Position numbers and translations under genes: made by a program. From Pseudomonas sp. MWU15-20650 (GTDB lineage Bacteria; Pseudomonadota; Gammaproteobacteria; Pseudomonadales; Pseudomonadaceae), in the NCBI RefSeq assembly GCF_023242475.1, contig NZ_JALJFG010000026.1:26972-90971 (forward strand): a stretch of 64,000 nt of DNA, in the 5' to 3' direction. Within the stretch, counting starts at the first letter, position 1; every line of letters starts with the position of its first letter. Positions 38,966 through 47,472 of this stretch are shown piece after piece. Below the pieces are notes generated by a model. That model ran no database searches, was not told the DNA's origin, and was given only the letters and a program-made list of their open reading frames with translations.

Positions 38966-39598
38966 TCATTTGTCCAGATTCAGGGGTTCCTGCATCCGTG
39001 AGCCAATTATTCCTCGCAACCACGCAGCATGAAACGCCATTTCTTCCAGAGAAGTCCCCTCAGCCAATCGATATACGAACTCCCTGCCCCTCGGCCCCTG
39101 ACACACAACGCTAAAATGCCCATCGCGGTCATAACTGGCGAGCACGTAAGGGCAGATACAAATAATGTCGCTAAATGGCACCTGCACTTCGGTGGGCTTA
39201 CGACCGCGACGGGTGACAGTGAGGGTAAGCAGTTGCTGTTTTTCGTCGAACGTGAAGGCCAGCACTCTAGCCGCAGAGAAGATCCACGCGAAGACCAGCC
39301 CCATGAGCACAACACCACCAATCAGCATCAGAATGAACGTCGACATTGTGAAACTCGACCCATCGCTGCGCGGTTCACCTTGCATCGCTTCGAACCCGAG
39401 AAGGAGCAATATCGCCAGCACTAAGCCCGGCAACAACCAAAGCACCAAAAAGCAGAACCCCAAAATGGCCGAACCCGTGCTGCCAATGATCGGTAAGTCC
39501 GGGCCGCGATGCCAAATAGGGGGGTGGGCGACGGGGCTGTCAGTGCTTGACGCGACTAAAGGCGCTGCGGCGCGGTGAGGTGGACTTTGACGACTCAT
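38966..39598 (-). CDS. Membrane protein of unknown function (210 aa)
   Basis: A cytoplasmic N-terminal stretch, two membrane segments (ILGFCFLVLWLLPGLVLAILLLLGF and STFILMLIGGVVLMGLVFAWIFS), then a soluble C-terminal beta domain (FTFDEKQQLLTLTVTRRGRKPTEVQVPFSDI). The last part resembles bacterial PH-like domains. GGAG lies nine bases before the ATG. Confidence 0.6.
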   Translation of the reverse strand: MSRQSPPHRAAAPLVASSTDSPVAHPPIWHRGPDLPIIGSTGSAILGFCFLVLWLLPGLVLAILLLLGFEAMQGEPRSDGSSFTMSTFILMLIGGVVLMGLVFAWIFSAARVLAFTFDEKQQLLTLTVTRRGRKPTEVQVPFSDIICICPYVLASYDRDGHFSVVCQGPRGREFVYRLAEGTSLEEMAFHAAWLRGIIGSRMQEPLNLDK

Positions 39599-39761
39599 CG
39601 AGCAGGCTCCAGGGGTGCTGCGTAGACATTACCACTACTGCCGGACAGTCTGCCCCACAGACATCCGGCTTTTTCACGCCCTCCCCAGCCCCCAAAAGCA
39701 AACGCCAGGCAATCAGGGTGCTAACGAATGAGCGTACACACCGGAATAGAAGAGGTAGGCC

Positions 39762-40004
39762 ATGGAGCGTATCCGGTTGCGCGGCCAGGTGCCGATCATC
39801 AGCGAGGTTTTGCAGATCGCCATCATGAAGATGGACTTGATGAGCGACGGCGAGTTGATCAAGCTCTTGCGTTATCCGCACCACGAAATCGTTATTGACG
39901 AAAACGTGGCGCTGGAATTCAGAAATCAAAGCCTGACCGAGATTAGGCGCGACCCGGGTGGACGAGGTTATAGCTCCAGATCAGCTTCAATCGGGGCGCC
40001 ATGA
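39762..40004 (+). CDS. Possible small protein (80 aa)
   Basis: GAGG lies just before the ATG. The first 60 residues look protein-like (VPIISEVLQIAIMKMDLMSDGELIKLLRY), but the tail overlaps the 3' end of a well-supported minus-strand gene, so the end may be damaged. No family recognised. Confidence 0.35.
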   Translation: MERIRLRGQVPIISEVLQIAIMKMDLMSDGELIKLLRYPHHEIVIDENVALEFRNQSLTEIRRDPGGRGYSSRSASIGAP

Positions 40005-40288
40005 TTGATGGTGCCAAACCATTCAAACTGACCGATCGTTTTTAAAGCTGCACGCTTGATGCCTTCAGCGACCTCATCGAATTCTTCAACTGAGGGGCAC
40101 AGCTCGAATGTGCAGCAGCAGCTATTGGAATCGTAGAACAGGCTAATCACCCGGCTTTGCAATCCCGTTTTTGCAATAGCAACACAGAAACTCAGCATCT
40201 GCACTAACTCATTTGCTTTGCCATGCCTTGTATCGATTTCGATGCCAAATGCTTTCATCGAGTCTACGGACACTTCACCTGCATACAT
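39968..40288 (-). CDS. Unknown protein (106 aa)
   Basis: AAGGAG precedes the ATG at 40288. The protein is soluble with a DSNSCCCTFELCPS cysteine cluster and an amphipathic C-terminal half (EEFDEVAEGIKRAALKTIGQ). I do not recognise the family. It is a single gene in the accessory stretch. Confidence 0.55.
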   Translation of the reverse strand: MYAGEVSVDSMKAFGIEIDTRHGKANELVQMLSFCVAIAKTGLQSRVISLFYDSNSCCCTFELCPSVEEFDEVAEGIKRAALKTIGQFEWFGTINHGAPIEADLEL

Positions 40289-40405
40289 TTTTTAACTCCT
40301 TGAGTCGGCTCCATGCCGGCCACTTGAAATCAGAAAATCACCAAGCGTGTTTACAGGAGGCTTGGCGCCACTGCCAAGCCTTCAAAATAGGAAAATTCTG
40401 GAACG

Positions 40406-40624
40406 CTACAATACAGCGGAAAGCTGAGTATTGCTGATAGCCCGAACCCACGGCGGGCCGCTGCGCAGCTCAGTGCTGATCGTACGAGGGGATGCCCTGG
40501 ATAGGTGCTGCTCAGCAAGCCTCAGCACCTCTGTCTTTGTGTCGGCTTCGATTACCGGCCGAGCTCTCCCGGTCTTGAACATTGCCCATCCTGTATCTGT
40601 TTTCTCGATTCGGTAAGTGTCCAT
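40406..40624 (-). CDS. DUF2188-like small protein (72 aa)
   Basis: Starting at ATG 40624 the first 50 residues (MDTYRIEKTDTGWAMFKTG, then ADTKTEVLRLAEQHL) follow the pattern of DUF2188 proteins, small beta-beta-alpha folds of unknown role. GGGGAG lies upstream at a loose distance. The C-terminal 20 residues look unrelated. Confidence 0.5.
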   Translation of the reverse strand: MDTYRIEKTDTGWAMFKTGRARPVIEADTKTEVLRLAEQHLSRASPRTISTELRSGPPWVRAISNTQLSAVL

Positions 40625-41117
40625 AACCCTAAGCGCTCCCCATGCCGGTCTGAATGGCTTTGGGCTAGCGACTATTCCGGAATTCAATGCAGTAGCAGGA
40701 AACTGTGACCAAGCAGAAAACAACAATCAGCATCCCAAAAAAATCGCCCATAGAAAAAATCGCTCATCACATAAGAAAGAGCTCGCTCGGTCATGGGACT
40801 CATCAGTTCGATCAGCAATCGTCAAACCAAGCAAGATCCGCAAAAGTAGACCGGCGGCAGAAGGCCTGTCTCTAAGACGAATCTGATAGTTCAATCGAAA
40901 ACTCTGTGATAGAGCAAACAAAAGCCTACTAGCTGGAGGACTGCGGCTTTAGCCGGAACAGGCCGAATGTGTAGGCTTACGGTGAACAGGCCGCATCTTT
41001 TGCCATATGCCAAAAGGCCCGAATGTGCGGGCTTCTTGTTGCCTGCGCGCCCCGCCCTTCGATGGTGGCCGTACGCCACGGATGGTAAAGTGCAGTCTCA
41101 ATTTTGGGAGGGAAACC
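40625..41117. other. Intergenic with a possible 28-aa membrane peptide
   Basis: About 490 bases. A short minus-strand frame at 40665-40751 encodes a 28-residue hydrophobic peptide (MLIVVFCLVTVSCYCIEF core) without a good ribosome site; it would lie just upstream of the DUF2188-like gene. A weak GCCCG/CGGGC hairpin is at 41017-41032. Confidence 0.3.
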
Positions 41118-41610
41118 ATGCGGTCCATTTTTCTTGCAGGATCTTTTTTTCGTTGCGACAATGGTAGTCACTGGGTGCGCACAAAAGCAGATGGTGAGCT
41201 ATCCGCCGTTCCCCGCAGCTGAATATGCAAAACTGGAACGTTCGGGCACTGGCACAGTTGCCGGCCAGGCGTTTCTGCGGACGCAGGGAGGAGATATCAA
41301 AACTGGAGCTGGTAACGAGATTCAACTGATTCCGGCCACCTCCTACTCGGCTGTTTTTTACAACGCGTATAAGACGCGGTCGCCCGCAAGCGATCCCGAC
41401 CCTCAAGTCAAACAGTACACCTTCAGGACGCAAGCAGATGCATCAGGCGGCTTTGAGTTCAAAAATATTCCGAAGGGGCGTTACTACTTAGCGGGGAATG
41501 TTATTTGGATGGCCCCCGGCCCGTACGGTCCGTCCAAGCAAGGCGGCCTCATCTTAAAAGAAGTGAATGTCAGCGAAGGAGCACAAACGAAAATAATGCT
41601 GACTTGGTGA
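41118..41610 (+). CDS. Lipoprotein with a frame break in its signal peptide
   Basis: ATG 41118 with GGGAGGG reads MRSIFLAGSFF and then runs into a T7 tract. With six T instead of seven the frame continues VATMVVTGCAQKQ, a complete lipoprotein signal and lipobox, followed by the 140-residue body. The body has a carboxypeptidase-regulatory-like fold (GTVAGQAFLRTQGGDIKTGAGNEIQLIPATSY, FEFKNIPKGRYYLAG). So the gene is off by one base in the given sequence. It may be phase variable, broken or a sequence error. A terminator follows. Confidence 0.65.
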
Positions 41611-41626
41611 CCTCACCTTGCCCTAT

Positions 41627-41650
41627 AAGCCCGCCAAGCGCGGGCTTTTT
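41627..41650 (+). terminator. Terminator of the lipoprotein gene
   Basis: AAGCCCGC pairs with GCGGGCTT across a five-base loop, followed by T. The ISL3 element begins four bases further on. Confidence 0.8.
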
Positions 41651-41734
41651 AATGGTTCTTCACGGAATCCCGGGAAACACAGAAACAAGAACGCCGATTT
41701 GATTGATGATGTTCGTGCGAGCAAACACATCTAA

Positions 41735-41749
41735 CAAACCGGCGTTCTT
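41735..41749 (+). repeat. Right arm of hairpin before the transposase start
   Basis: CAAACCGGCGTTCTT at 41735-41749 is the reverse complement of 41687-41701 with one mismatch. The arm ends at the base before the transposase ATG at 41750, so a transcript entering from outside the element could fold over the start. Confidence 0.55.
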
Positions 41750-42956
41750 ATGCGCGATATTAATACTTTCCTTCCTTTTTTGGGAGGGCTTTTCTGTCGT
41801 CACGATCAAGCCTGATGGCGACGCGCTTCAGATCGACCTGATTCCCCACGCCACCCGATTCCCTTCCTGTAGCGGCTGCCAACAACCCTGTTCAACCACG
41901 CATGAGTATTGCGAGCGAACCGTCCGCGATTTACCGATTCTCGGCCGTGCGGTGCGCCTCAGCGTGTTGCTCAGGCGTGTTGGCTGTCGTAACTGCGGTA
42001 AACGTATGGAGGCCGTCAGTTGGCTGGACCGCTATGCCCGCATGACGCGGCGTCTGGCCGAGGCGGTCATTCAAGCCTGCGAGCGCCTTCCCACACTGCA
42101 CGTGGCTCAACTGTTTGGGCCGCACTGGGACACCGTTCGGTTGCTGGAGCGTCGAGCCTTGCAAGCGGCGTTGAGCGTTTTGCCAAAGGCGCAGCCCCGG
42201 CGCCTGGTGATGGACGAATTCGCGCCGTTCAAAGGTCATCGTTACGCCAGCGTGGTGCTGGATGCGGATACACGACGAGTGCTGTGGATCGGTGAAGGTC
42301 GCAGCCGAGCAGCGGTCAGGCCTTTCTTCGAAGAACTGGGGCCAGAGGGTTGTGCTCGAATCGAAGCGGTGGCGATGGACATGAACACCTCTTTTGACCT
42401 GGAGGTTCGTCAGCACTGTCCCAACGCGCGAGTGGTCTACGACCTCTTCCATGTGGTGGCCAAATATGGCCGAGAGGTGATTGATCGGGTCCGCGTCGAC
42501 GAGGCTAACCGGTTGCGTCACGACAAGCCTGCCCGCGAGGTCATCAAGCAGGCGCGATGGCTGTTGCTGCGCAATCCGCAGAACTTGAAAACGCCGGAAC
42601 AACAGGTCCGCCTGGAGGATCTACCGGCGGCCAACCAAGCGTTGATGACGGTCTACTTGATGAAGGCTGAACTCAAAACACTCTGGACCCCGAGTACTGC
42701 CTGGGGTTGGCGATCGGCCTGGAAGCAATGGCTGCGCCATGCGCATGAAAGCGAAATACCAGCTCTGATCCAGTTCGCCAAACGGCTAAAGGGTTACTGG
42801 CGGGGCATCGTGAGCCGGGTTCGCTGGCCGATGCACACCGGTCAGTTGGAAGGAATAAACAATCGAATAAAGGTCATCAAGCGGATGGCGTACGGTTACC
42901 GGGATAGCGAATTCTTTTTCATGAAGATCAAGAGCGTCTTTCCCGGTAATCCGTGA
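41750..42956 (+). CDS. ISL3-family transposase, frameshifted near the start
   Basis: The DDE transposase body is intact: zinc-finger-like CSGCQQPC and CRNCGKR, then MDEFAPFKGHRYASVVLD, VAMDMNTSFDLEVRQHCPNARVVYDLFHVV, and the end HTGQLEGINNRIKVIKRMAYGYRD. The family start MRDINTFLPF begins at ATG 41750. A T6 tract moves it out of frame with WEGFSVVTIKPDG; five T would join them. The in-frame alternative starts further upstream read unlike the family. The element may be inactive. Confidence 0.85.
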
Positions 42957-42997
42957 AGAACCAAATAAAAGCCAGCCAAATCCAAACCCCAGAAACG

Positions 42998-43025
42998 CGA
43001 AAGCCCCGCAATCGCGGGGCTTTCG
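42998..43025 (-). terminator. Terminator downstream of tRNA-Ser
   Basis: A 12-bp perfect stem (CGAAAGCCCCGC with GCGGGGCTTTCG) with a four-base loop, ten bases beyond the tRNA 3' end. Confidence 0.75.
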
Positions 43026-43034
43026 TGTAAATCT

Positions 43035-43125
43035 TGGCGGGAAACCAGGGATTCGAACCCTGGGAACGCTATTAACGTTCGCCGGTTTTCAAGACCGGTG
43101 CATTCAACCACTCTGCCAATTTCCC
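43035..43125 (-). tRNA. tRNA-Ser (anticodon UGA)
   Basis: The minus strand folds as a class II tRNA with acceptor GGGAAAT/GTTTCCC, discriminator G and encoded CCA. The anticodon loop CTTGAAA has TGA, and there is a long variable arm (CGAACGTTAATAGCGTTC). The T arm is GGGTTCGAATCCC. The accessory stretch 29-43 kb lies at its 3' side, a usual island insertion side. Confidence 0.96.
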
Positions 43126-43277
43126 TTTTGCTTCACCGGATAATAGTAGCCTATCCCGTGTCAGCGGGCGCCATAATACCCGAATGAAACACACTGTCAA
43201 ACTCTCGCCATCGCTTGTTACAGAGCGTCTGTTATGATCTTTGCGACTGAACGTTTCAAAACTGAAGGAGTGTCGCC

Positions 43278-43949
43278 ATGCGCGAACAGAATTACGCAGT
43301 GAATGGTAACGCGCAGGCTGAGCAACTTGAAGTCAGCCGCGTCTTGCGCAATACCTACGGCTTGCTCGCCCTTACCCTCGCATTCAGCGGCGTGATGGCG
43401 TATGTGGCCCAGCAGATGCACGTCGGTTATCCGAATATCTTTGTCGTGTTGATCGGCTTCTATGGTCTGTTCTTCCTGACCAACAAGCTGCGTGACTCGG
43501 CCTGGGGCCTGGTGTCGGCGTTTGCCTTGACCGGTTTCATGGGTTTTATCCTCGGCCCGATCCTTAACCGTTACCTCGGCATGGCCGGCGGGGCGCAAGT
43601 GGTCAGCTCGGCGTTTGCCATGACGGCCCTGGTGTTTGGTGGCCTGTCGGCCTACGTGTTGATCAGCCGCAAGGACATGAGTTTCCTGGGTGGCTTCATC
43701 ACCGCGGGCTTCTTCGTACTGCTGGCGGCAGTCGTCGCAGGCATGTTCTTCCAGATCAGCGGCCTGCAACTGGCGATCAGCGCGGGGTTTGTGCTGTTCT
43801 CCTCCGTGTGCATCCTGTTCCAGACCAGCGCCATCATCCACGGTGGTGAGCGTAACTACATCATGGCGACCATCAGCCTGTATGTGTCGATCTACAACCT
43901 GTTTATCAGCCTGTTGCAGATCTTCGGCATCATGGGCCGTGATGACTGA
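43278..43949 (+). CDS. yccA: Bax inhibitor-1/YccA family membrane protein
   Basis: A 223-residue protein with seven membrane segments and the family's conserved glutamine/aspartate-rich end. SRVLRNTYGLLALTLAFSGVMAY begins the first segment, and SLYVSIYNLFISLLQIFG the last. In E. coli YccA interacts with the FtsH protease. AAGGAG precedes the ATG, and a strong terminator follows. Confidence 0.93.
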   Translation: MREQNYAVNGNAQAEQLEVSRVLRNTYGLLALTLAFSGVMAYVAQQMHVGYPNIFVVLIGFYGLFFLTNKLRDSAWGLVSAFALTGFMGFILGPILNRYLGMAGGAQVVSSAFAMTALVFGGLSAYVLISRKDMSFLGGFITAGFFVLLAAVVAGMFFQISGLQLAISAGFVLFSSVCILFQTSAIIHGGERNYIMATISLYVSIYNLFISLLQIFGIMGRDD

Positions 43950-43964
43950 TCCATTAGCGCAATA

Positions 43965-44000
43965 AAAAATGCCCCGTATCGCAAGATACGGGGCATTTTT
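43965..44000. terminator. Bidirectional terminator between yccA and murB
   Basis: A perfect 16-bp stem (AAAAATGCCCCGTATC and its complement) with a GCAA loop and T runs on both strands, between two convergent genes. Confidence 0.92.
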
Positions 44001-44010
44001 GTTTCCAGGA

Positions 44011-45030
44011 TTAATACTGGTTAGGTTCCATTTCCAGATCAACCTTGAAGCGTTCGGCAATGTCCTGCTGGATTCGCAGCGCCAGGTTTGCAATGTCATG
44101 CCCAGTGGCGGCGCCATAGTTGACCAGCACCAGCGCCTGCATCTTGTGCACGCCTGCATCGCCGTCACGGAAGCCCTTCCACCCCGCCTTGTCGATCAGC
44201 CAGCCAGCGGCCAGCTTCATTTGCCCATCGGCCTGAGGGTACGCCACCAAGTCTGGATACAGCCCTTGCAGCTGCGCCGCGAGCGCCTGGGAGACCAACG
44301 GGTTCTTGAAGAAGCTGCCGGCATTGCCAAGCTCAGCGGGATCCGGCAGTTTCTCGCGGCGAATACTGCAGATCGCCCGGCTCACATCACTCGGTGTAGC
44401 CTCGGTGATGCCCTGCCCCGCCAGTCGCTGTTGTACGGGGCCATAATCAAGTTTCAGGTGGCTGACGCGACTCAGGGCAAAGCGTACCCGCAGGATCAGC
44501 CAGCGTCCGACCTCGTGCTTGAACAGGCTGTCACGGTAGGCGAACTTGCACTCTTCCAGGCTGAAATCGCGCAGCTCGCCAGTCTGGCGGTCCAGCGCGG
44601 TCAGCCCGGCAAACACGTCCTTGATCTCCACGCCGTAGGCGCCAATATTCTGCATCGGCGCCGCACCGACGGTGCCGGGGATCAGGCTGAGGTTTTCCAG
44701 GCCACACAAGCCGTGTTCCAGGGTCCATAACACAAATGGATGCCAGGCTTCGCCCGCCTCGGCTTCAACGACCACGTGCACGCCATCGTCGTGCAGCACG
44801 CGAATGCCTTGGGTCGCCATGCGCAACACCAACGCAGGAACGTCCTGGGTCAACAACAGGTTGCTGCCACCACCAATCACCAGCAGCGGTATCGCTTGCG
44901 CGGCGGCGTAGGCCAGCGCCTCACGGACATCGACATCACTGCGAGCCTCGGCAAACAGTTGGGCGCGCACGTCAATGCCAAAGCTGTTGAATGGCTTGAG
45001 CGATACCTGCGCCTGCACTTGCAAGGTCAT
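44011..45030 (-). CDS. murB: UDP-N-acetylenolpyruvoylglucosamine reductase
   Basis: A 339-residue flavoenzyme of type I MurB (E. coli kind). It reduces UDP-GlcNAc-enolpyruvate to UDP-MurNAc in peptidoglycan synthesis. FAD-binding segments include LVIGGGSNLLLT and LENLSLIPGTVGAAPMQNIGAYGVEIKD. The catalytic serine lies in ELGNAGSFFKNP, and the protein ends in DLEMEPNQY. It overlaps the phosphatase gene by four bases and is the last gene of the operon. Confidence 0.97.
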   Translation of the reverse strand: MTLQVQAQVSLKPFNSFGIDVRAQLFAEARSDVDVREALAYAAAQAIPLLVIGGGSNLLLTQDVPALVLRMATQGIRVLHDDGVHVVVEAEAGEAWHPFVLWTLEHGLCGLENLSLIPGTVGAAPMQNIGAYGVEIKDVFAGLTALDRQTGELRDFSLEECKFAYRDSLFKHEVGRWLILRVRFALSRVSHLKLDYGPVQQRLAGQGITEATPSDVSRAICSIRREKLPDPAELGNAGSFFKNPLVSQALAAQLQGLYPDLVAYPQADGQMKLAAGWLIDKAGWKGFRDGDAGVHKMQALVLVNYGAATGHDIANLALRIQQDIAERFKVDLEMEPNQY

Positions 45031-45491
45031 AACCGCCCCTTCAATTCGATCACCAATAAATCACAGGCGCGCTCGATCAGGTCCAGGACCCGCTCAAAGC
45101 CTTGTTCACCTTCATAGTAAGGGTCTGGCACCTCGTCTACTTCACCGTCAAAGCGACGCAGGAACAGGTCCAGTTCTGCCTTGCCCTGCCCCGGCTGCAT
45201 CGCCTTGAGGTTGCGCAGGTTGCTGTGGTCCATGGCCAGGATGAGGTCATAGCGCGCAAAGTCGGCACGGGAGACCTGCTGCGCACGTTGGGACGACAAA
45301 TCATAGCCCCGCGCCAGCGCTGCACGCTGGCTACGCTGGTCAGGTGGGTTGCCGATATGCCACTCACCGGTGCCTGCGGACGCCACGTCTACCTGGCCGA
45401 CCAAGCCTGCTTCGCGCAATTTATGGCGCAAAACACCTTCCGCCGTTGGCGAGCGGCAGATATTACCCAGGCAAACGAACAGAACCTCCAT
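45027..45491 (-). CDS. Low-molecular-weight protein tyrosine phosphatase
   Basis: 154 residues from ATG 45491. The P-loop VCLGNICRSP and the general acid VPDPYYEG define the LMW-PTP family. Its start touches the kdsB stop and its end overlaps murB, so it is translated in the same operon. Bacterial members dephosphorylate tyrosine kinases of capsule synthesis, but no such kinase is near. Confidence 0.95.
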   Translation of the reverse strand: MEVLFVCLGNICRSPTAEGVLRHKLREAGLVGQVDVASAGTGEWHIGNPPDQRSQRAALARGYDLSSQRAQQVSRADFARYDLILAMDHSNLRNLKAMQPGQGKAELDLFLRRFDGEVDEVPDPYYEGEQGFERVLDLIERACDLLVIELKGRL

Positions 45492-46255
45492 CACGCCCCC
45501 AGCAAGCGACGGACGCGTTCAAGGTCTTCCTGAGTGTCAACGCCCGCAGGCGGCGCTTCCAATGCATCGTCCACGTGGATACGCACGCCGTGCCACAGGG
45601 CTCGCAGTTGCTCCAGGGATTCGGTGTTTTCCAGCCAGCATGGCCCCCAGCTGACGAAGTCATGCAGGAAGCCGGCACGGTAGGCGTAAATGCCGACATG
45701 GCGGCGATAAGGTACGCCCTCCGGCAATAGGTCCGGGTTCTTGGCGAAGGCATCGCGCGCCCAGGGCAGGGTCGAGCGACTGAAGGTCAGCGCCAAGCCA
45801 TTGAGGTCGCTGACCACCTTCACGACGTTCGGGTTGAACAACGTTTCAATATCTTCGATCGGCTCGGCCAGCGTCGCCATGCGGGCTTCGCCATGGGCCG
45901 CCAGGTTGGCGGCCACCTGGTCGATGACGCTCGGCGGGATCAATGGCTCGTCACCTTGCACGTTCACCACGATAGCGTCGGGGGCCAGGCCAAGCTGCGT
46001 GGCCACTTCCGCCAGGCGATCGGTGCCGGAATTATGGTCTTCGCGGGTCAGTACCGCTTCAGCACCAAAGCCTTTGCAAGCCTCGATAATGCGCGGGTCA
46101 TCGGTGGCCACCACCACCCGCTCGGCGCTGCTTTTGCACGCCTGCTCCCACACCAGCTGGATCATCGGCTTGGTGCCGATCATTTGCAGCGGTTTACCCG
46201 GCAGGCGGGTTGATGCATAGCGAGAGGGAATGACAACGGTAAAGGCGGTGGTCAT
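45491..46255 (-). CDS. kdsB: CMP-KDO synthetase
   Basis: A 254-residue 3-deoxy-manno-octulosonate cytidylyltransferase that activates Kdo with CTP for lipopolysaccharide core assembly. The start FTVVIPSRYASTRLPGKPL is the nucleotide-binding loop, and VVNVQGDEPLIPP the metal-binding region. It overlaps the upstream Trm112-like gene by four bases. Confidence 0.97.
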   Translation of the reverse strand: MTTAFTVVIPSRYASTRLPGKPLQMIGTKPMIQLVWEQACKSSAERVVVATDDPRIIEACKGFGAEAVLTREDHNSGTDRLAEVATQLGLAPDAIVVNVQGDEPLIPPSVIDQVAANLAAHGEARMATLAEPIEDIETLFNPNVVKVVSDLNGLALTFSRSTLPWARDAFAKNPDLLPEGVPYRRHVGIYAYRAGFLHDFVSWGPCWLENTESLEQLRALWHGVRIHVDDALEAPPAGVDTQEDLERVRRLLGA

Positions 46256-46437
46256 TTATCCAGGCGCTCATCGGTGGTCAGAGTACGGGCTTCGCTCTCC
46301 AACATTACCGGGATACCGTCGCGGATGGGGTAAGCCAGGCCGGCCCCTTTGCTGATCAGCTCGGTTTTGTCGGCGCTGAGCTTGAGCGGGCCTTTGCAGA
46401 TCGGGCAAGCGAGGATGTCGAGCAGTTTGGTGTCCAT
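46252..46437 (-). CDS. Trm112-like/UPF0434 small protein
   Basis: 61 residues: LLDILACPICKGPLKL followed by LAYPIRDGIPVMLESEAR, the complete UPF0434 pattern. The CPIC pair may bind zinc with other ligands missing. It is always found between lpxK and kdsB in gammaproteobacteria; its partner is not known. Confidence 0.93.
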   Translation of the reverse strand: MDTKLLDILACPICKGPLKLSADKTELISKGAGLAYPIRDGIPVMLESEARTLTTDERLDK

Positions 46438-46461
46438 GAGTGTTTCCTGGAAAGAAGCGGT

Positions 46462-47472
46462 TTAAGGCAAGAGGCGATCGGGTAGCAGACGCATCAGCTG
46501 CGTGTCGAACCAGGCGACAAACGCTGGCGACGGTACCGCATCCACCGCAAGGTACCACCAGTCGGGCTGGGCAAAGGCGCGGCACTTCACCGCGTCCTTT
46601 TCGGTCATGACCAGCGGCAACGGCGGCGTAAAATTCAAGACCTCGGCGCTATAGGGCGCGTGGTCGGCAAAAGCATGGGGTATCGGCTGCCAGTGTAGCG
46701 TTTCGAGGGTATTGAAGAAACGTTGCGGATTGCCGATGCCGGCGACCGCGTGCACCTGCTGGCCCGCCGGGAAGTGCTCGACCGGCTGGCGCTCGCCGCT
46801 GTGCAGGTTGACCAGCGCCGTGGGCTGCAGACGAAAGGCAAAGCCATCCTTGCGGTCCGAACCGGCACCGTTATAGAGCAGCGCATCAACGCTTTGCAGG
46901 CGCTCGACCGGCTCGCGCAACGGCCCGGCAGGCAGGCAGCGGCGGTTGCCAAGCCCACGAGCGGCATCGATCAGCACCAGTTCGAGATCGCGGGCCAGGC
47001 GGTAATGCTGCAAGCCATCGTCAGAGAGAATCAGGTCCAGGGGTTCACTGGCCAGCAGGGCCTTGACCGCACGACTGCGGTCGGGATCGATCACCAGTGG
47101 TACCCCGCTGCGCTGCACGATCAGCAGGGGTTCGTCACCGGCCACCTCAGCGCTGTGGCTGGGCTCGACCCGCCACGGTAACTGCGGCGGCTTGGCACCG
47201 TACCCACGGCTGACCACGCCTACGCGCAAGCCGCTACGCCGACAGTGTTCGATCAACCACAGGATCAACGGCGTCTTGCCGGTCCCCCCCACGGTGATAT
47301 TGCCGACCACCACCACCGGCACCGGTGCTTGATAAATCTCACCCTCGCCTGCCAGAAAACGCGCGCGCTTGCGCTGCACCACCCGGCGATACAACGATTC
47401 CAGCGGCCGCAACAGCGTGAGTGCCGGATGGCCCTCATACCAGGCTTTAAGCAAACGATCGGAAATAGCCAT
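46462..47472 (-). CDS. lpxK: Tetraacyldisaccharide 4'-kinase
   Basis: A 336-residue inner-membrane-bound kinase that makes lipid IVA in lipid A synthesis. The Walker A loop is GNITVGGTGKTPL, and DDGLQHYRLARDLELVLID is the family's Mg/catalytic segment. It overlaps exbD by one base. Confidence 0.96.
   Translation of the reverse strand: MAISDRLLKAWYEGHPALTLLRPLESLYRRVVQRKRARFLAGEGEIYQAPVPVVVVGNITVGGTGKTPLILWLIEHCRRSGLRVGVVSRGYGAKPPQLPWRVEPSHSAEVAGDEPLLIVQRSGVPLVIDPDRSRAVKALLASEPLDLILSDDGLQHYRLARDLELVLIDAARGLGNRRCLPAGPLREPVERLQSVDALLYNGAGSDRKDGFAFRLQPTALVNLHSGERQPVEHFPAGQQVHAVAGIGNPQRFFNTLETLHWQPIPHAFADHAPYSAEVLNFTPPLPLVMTEKDAVKCRAFAQPDWWYLAVDAVPSPAFVAWFDTQLMRLLPDRLLP

Larger units (their letters stand above)
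41654..42962 (+). mobile_element. Complete ISL3-family insertion sequence (1309 bp)
   Basis: The ends are inverted repeats: GGTTCTTCACGGAATCCCGG on the left and GGTTCTTCACGGATTACCGG (reverse strand) on the right, 22 of 24 bases alike in the full repeat. The element carries one transposase gene. The flanking eight bases (TTTTTAAT and AAATAAAA) are not a duplication, so the target repeat has decayed or a rearrangement took place. It sits between a terminator and the tRNA-Ser gene. Confidence 0.9.

Noticed and set aside
41646..42970. Target-site duplication of the ISL3 element
   Set aside because: The flanking eight bases (TTTTTAAT and AAATAAAA) are both AT-rich but not identical, so no duplication is claimed.
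29003..43125. Attachment-site repeat for an island at tRNA-Ser
   Set aside because: No second copy of the tRNA 3' end (GGCGGGAAACCAGGG on the plus strand) was found by eye, and no integrase gene is present.
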